From Bacteroidetes bacterium HGW-Bacteroidetes-16 (lineage in GTDB: Bacteria > Bacteroidota > Bacteroidia > Bacteroidales > F082), in NCBI GenBank assembly GCA_002840975.1, contig PHDN01000027.1, positions 1 through 45,305 of the forward strand: DNA of 45,305 nucleotides, given 5' to 3'. Positions 44,265 to 45,305 of this stretch are shown piece after piece (positions within the stretch are counted from its first letter, which is position 1; each line of letters begins with the position of its first letter). Under the pieces are notes generated by a model that worked only from the letters and a program-made list of their open reading frames with translations, searched no databases and was not told the DNA's origin. The translations under genes were made by a program, and so were the position numbers.

Positions 44265-45227
44265 ATGAAAGAACAAATGACCATTGTTGATGACTTTGCT
44301 AAAGACACCCTTGCGGGATTAGCTTCCTTCCCAAAAAGCTTGTCGTCAAAATATTTTTACAACGACATTGGCAGCCGCATCTTTCAGGATATTATGCAAA
44401 TGCCCGAATATTATCTCACCGATTGTGAATTGGAGGTTTTTACATCTCAGCATAATGAAATACTTTCAGCCTTTAAGGCAGATAATAAAGCCTTCGAACT
44501 CATCGAATTGGGAGCCGGCGATGGACTTAAAACCAAAGTTTTATTGTCCTCGTTGGTGAATCAAAAAATTGATTTTAAATATATCCCGATCGACATCTCT
44601 AAACAAGCGGTAGCAGATCTGGTGCAGGATTTAAAAAATCAAATCCCTGATCTGCCTGTCGAAGGAATTGTAGGCGATTATTTTAAATTAATCAAAAAGT
44701 TAAATGGCCAATACCGCAAAATTATTCTCTTCTTTGGCTCAAACATTGGAAATTTTGAATGGAATGAATCCATCAGATTTCTTCAACATTTAAGAAGCGT
44801 CATCAATATCGACGACATGGTGTTTATTGGATTTGATCTTAAGAAAGATCCCGAGTTGATACTCAACGCCTACAACGATCCTTCCGGACATACCGCCGCC
44901 TTTAATCTGAACCTGCTAAAACGAATAAATGATGAACTCGGTGGCCATTTCGATCTGCTGGATTTTGTGCATCAAGAAGTGTATGATGAACAAACAGGAA
45001 CCGCAAAAAGTTATCTGATGAGCCGGAAAAAACAATCTGTCAGCATAGAAAAATTGGGGAAAGCGTTTGAATTTGAAGCCGGTGAGAAAATGTTGATGGA
45101 GATGTCGCAGAAGTACGATTTAGAACTAATTGATGAACTGGCAGAAAAATCAGGGTTTCAAATTGTCAGGAACTTTATGGATAGCCGACAATACTTTATG
45201 AATTCACTATGGAAATTAAAAAGTTAG
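44265..45227 (+). CDS. eanA: L-histidine N-alpha-methyltransferase (EanA/EgtD type)
   Basis: Trimethylates histidine with SAM to give hercynine, the substrate of EanB. The chosen ATG (MKEQMTIVDD) gives 320 residues, the usual EgtD length, and follows the eanB stop by 7 bases; an ATG 30 bases upstream would overlap eanB. Motifs: substrate-pocket loop YFYNDIGSRIFQDIMQMPEYYLT, SAM-binding ELIELGAGDGLKTKVLL, ILFFGSNIGNFEWNE, and C-terminal FEFEAGEKMLMEMSQKYDL, all as in EgtD. No egtB, egtC or egtE gene is in the window, consistent with the anaerobic two-gene route. Confidence 0.93.
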   Translation: MKEQMTIVDDFAKDTLAGLASFPKSLSSKYFYNDIGSRIFQDIMQMPEYYLTDCELEVFTSQHNEILSAFKADNKAFELIELGAGDGLKTKVLLSSLVNQKIDFKYIPIDISKQAVADLVQDLKNQIPDLPVEGIVGDYFKLIKKLNGQYRKIILFFGSNIGNFEWNESIRFLQHLRSVINIDDMVFIGFDLKKDPELILNAYNDPSGHTAAFNLNLLKRINDELGGHFDLLDFVHQEVYDEQTGTAKSYLMSRKKQSVSIEKLGKAFEFEAGEKMLMEMSQKYDLELIDELAEKSGFQIVRNFMDSRQYFMNSLWKLKS

Positions 45228-45235
45228 GTATAATA

Positions 45236-45298
45236 GACAAAATTCAGGCTGTTTTTGACAACTTCTTCTCATGTGGACAAAATTCAGGCTGTTTTTTT
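45236..45298. repeat. Direct repeat of 21 bases, 40-base period, at window end
   Basis: GACAAAATTCAGGCTGTTTTT occurs at 45236-45256 and again from 45276, with a 19-base unrelated spacer. The window ends just after the second copy, so it cannot be seen whether more copies follow. Confidence 0.6.
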
Positions 45299-45305
45299 CA
45301 TCGGT

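Noticed and set aside
45236-45298. CRISPR start after eanA
   Set aside because: Only two copies are visible, the repeat is AT-rich with a T tract and a 19-base spacer, shorter than normal; kept only as a direct repeat.

Overview
The window reads as chromosomal DNA of an anaerobic or facultatively anaerobic Bacteroidota, probably of the Bacteroidales/Marinilabiliales type. Supporting signs are promoters of the TAnnTTTG (-7) class in front of many genes, a protein with a C-terminal type IX secretion sorting domain, an S46 dipeptidyl-peptidase, a sodium-pumping methylmalonyl-CoA decarboxylase operon, a GxxExxY protein inside characteristic intergenic repeats, and weak ribosome binding sites. No rRNA, tRNA, CRISPR array, complete insertion sequence or phage was seen.

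Region 1 (1-12.5 kb) is core and fermentative metabolism. It holds ispG (isoprenoids), a secreted FG-GAP protein, the operon mce-mmdA-mmdD-mmdC-mmdB (methylmalonyl-CoA to propionyl-CoA with Na+ export), udk, a small zinc-ribbon membrane protein, a flavin reductase-rubredoxin fusion, a low-molecular-weight phosphatase, and ptb-buk (butyryl-CoA to butyrate plus ATP). The mce and ptb promoters each carry a closely similar perfect palindrome of Crp/Fnr type directly after the -7 box, which suggests common control of the propionate and butyrate branches. A fused mutase at 16.5-19.9 kb carries the isobutyryl-CoA mutase (IcmF) residue signature and fits the same short-chain acyl-CoA theme.

Region 2 (12.6-30.2 kb) holds a large T9SS-secreted BNR-repeat protein, icmF, a GxxExxY gene between two copies of an inverted repeat element, an S46 peptidase of DPP11 type, and a tripartite RND efflux operon (tolC-like, tetR, membrane fusion protein, RND pump).

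Region 3 (30.2-39.1 kb) is accessory. A RhuM remnant and a GT22-type mannosyltransferase gene are followed by six or seven small unrelated genes, all on the minus strand. They are separated by long imperfect palindromes and four copies of a ~100 bp repeat, so the region resembles a gene-cassette array without a visible integrase.

Region 4 (39.1-45.3 kb) holds a P460-type cytochrome lipoprotein, an ECF sigma factor with a small zinc-site partner, a 146 bp palindromic MITE-like element, an operon of a membrane protein, a peroxiredoxin and a DoxX protein, and finally a rhodanese-like sulfurtransferase followed by a histidine N-methyltransferase. That last pair matches the anaerobic ergothioneine pathway (EanB/EanA), including the active-site Cys and a Tyr 59 residues before it.
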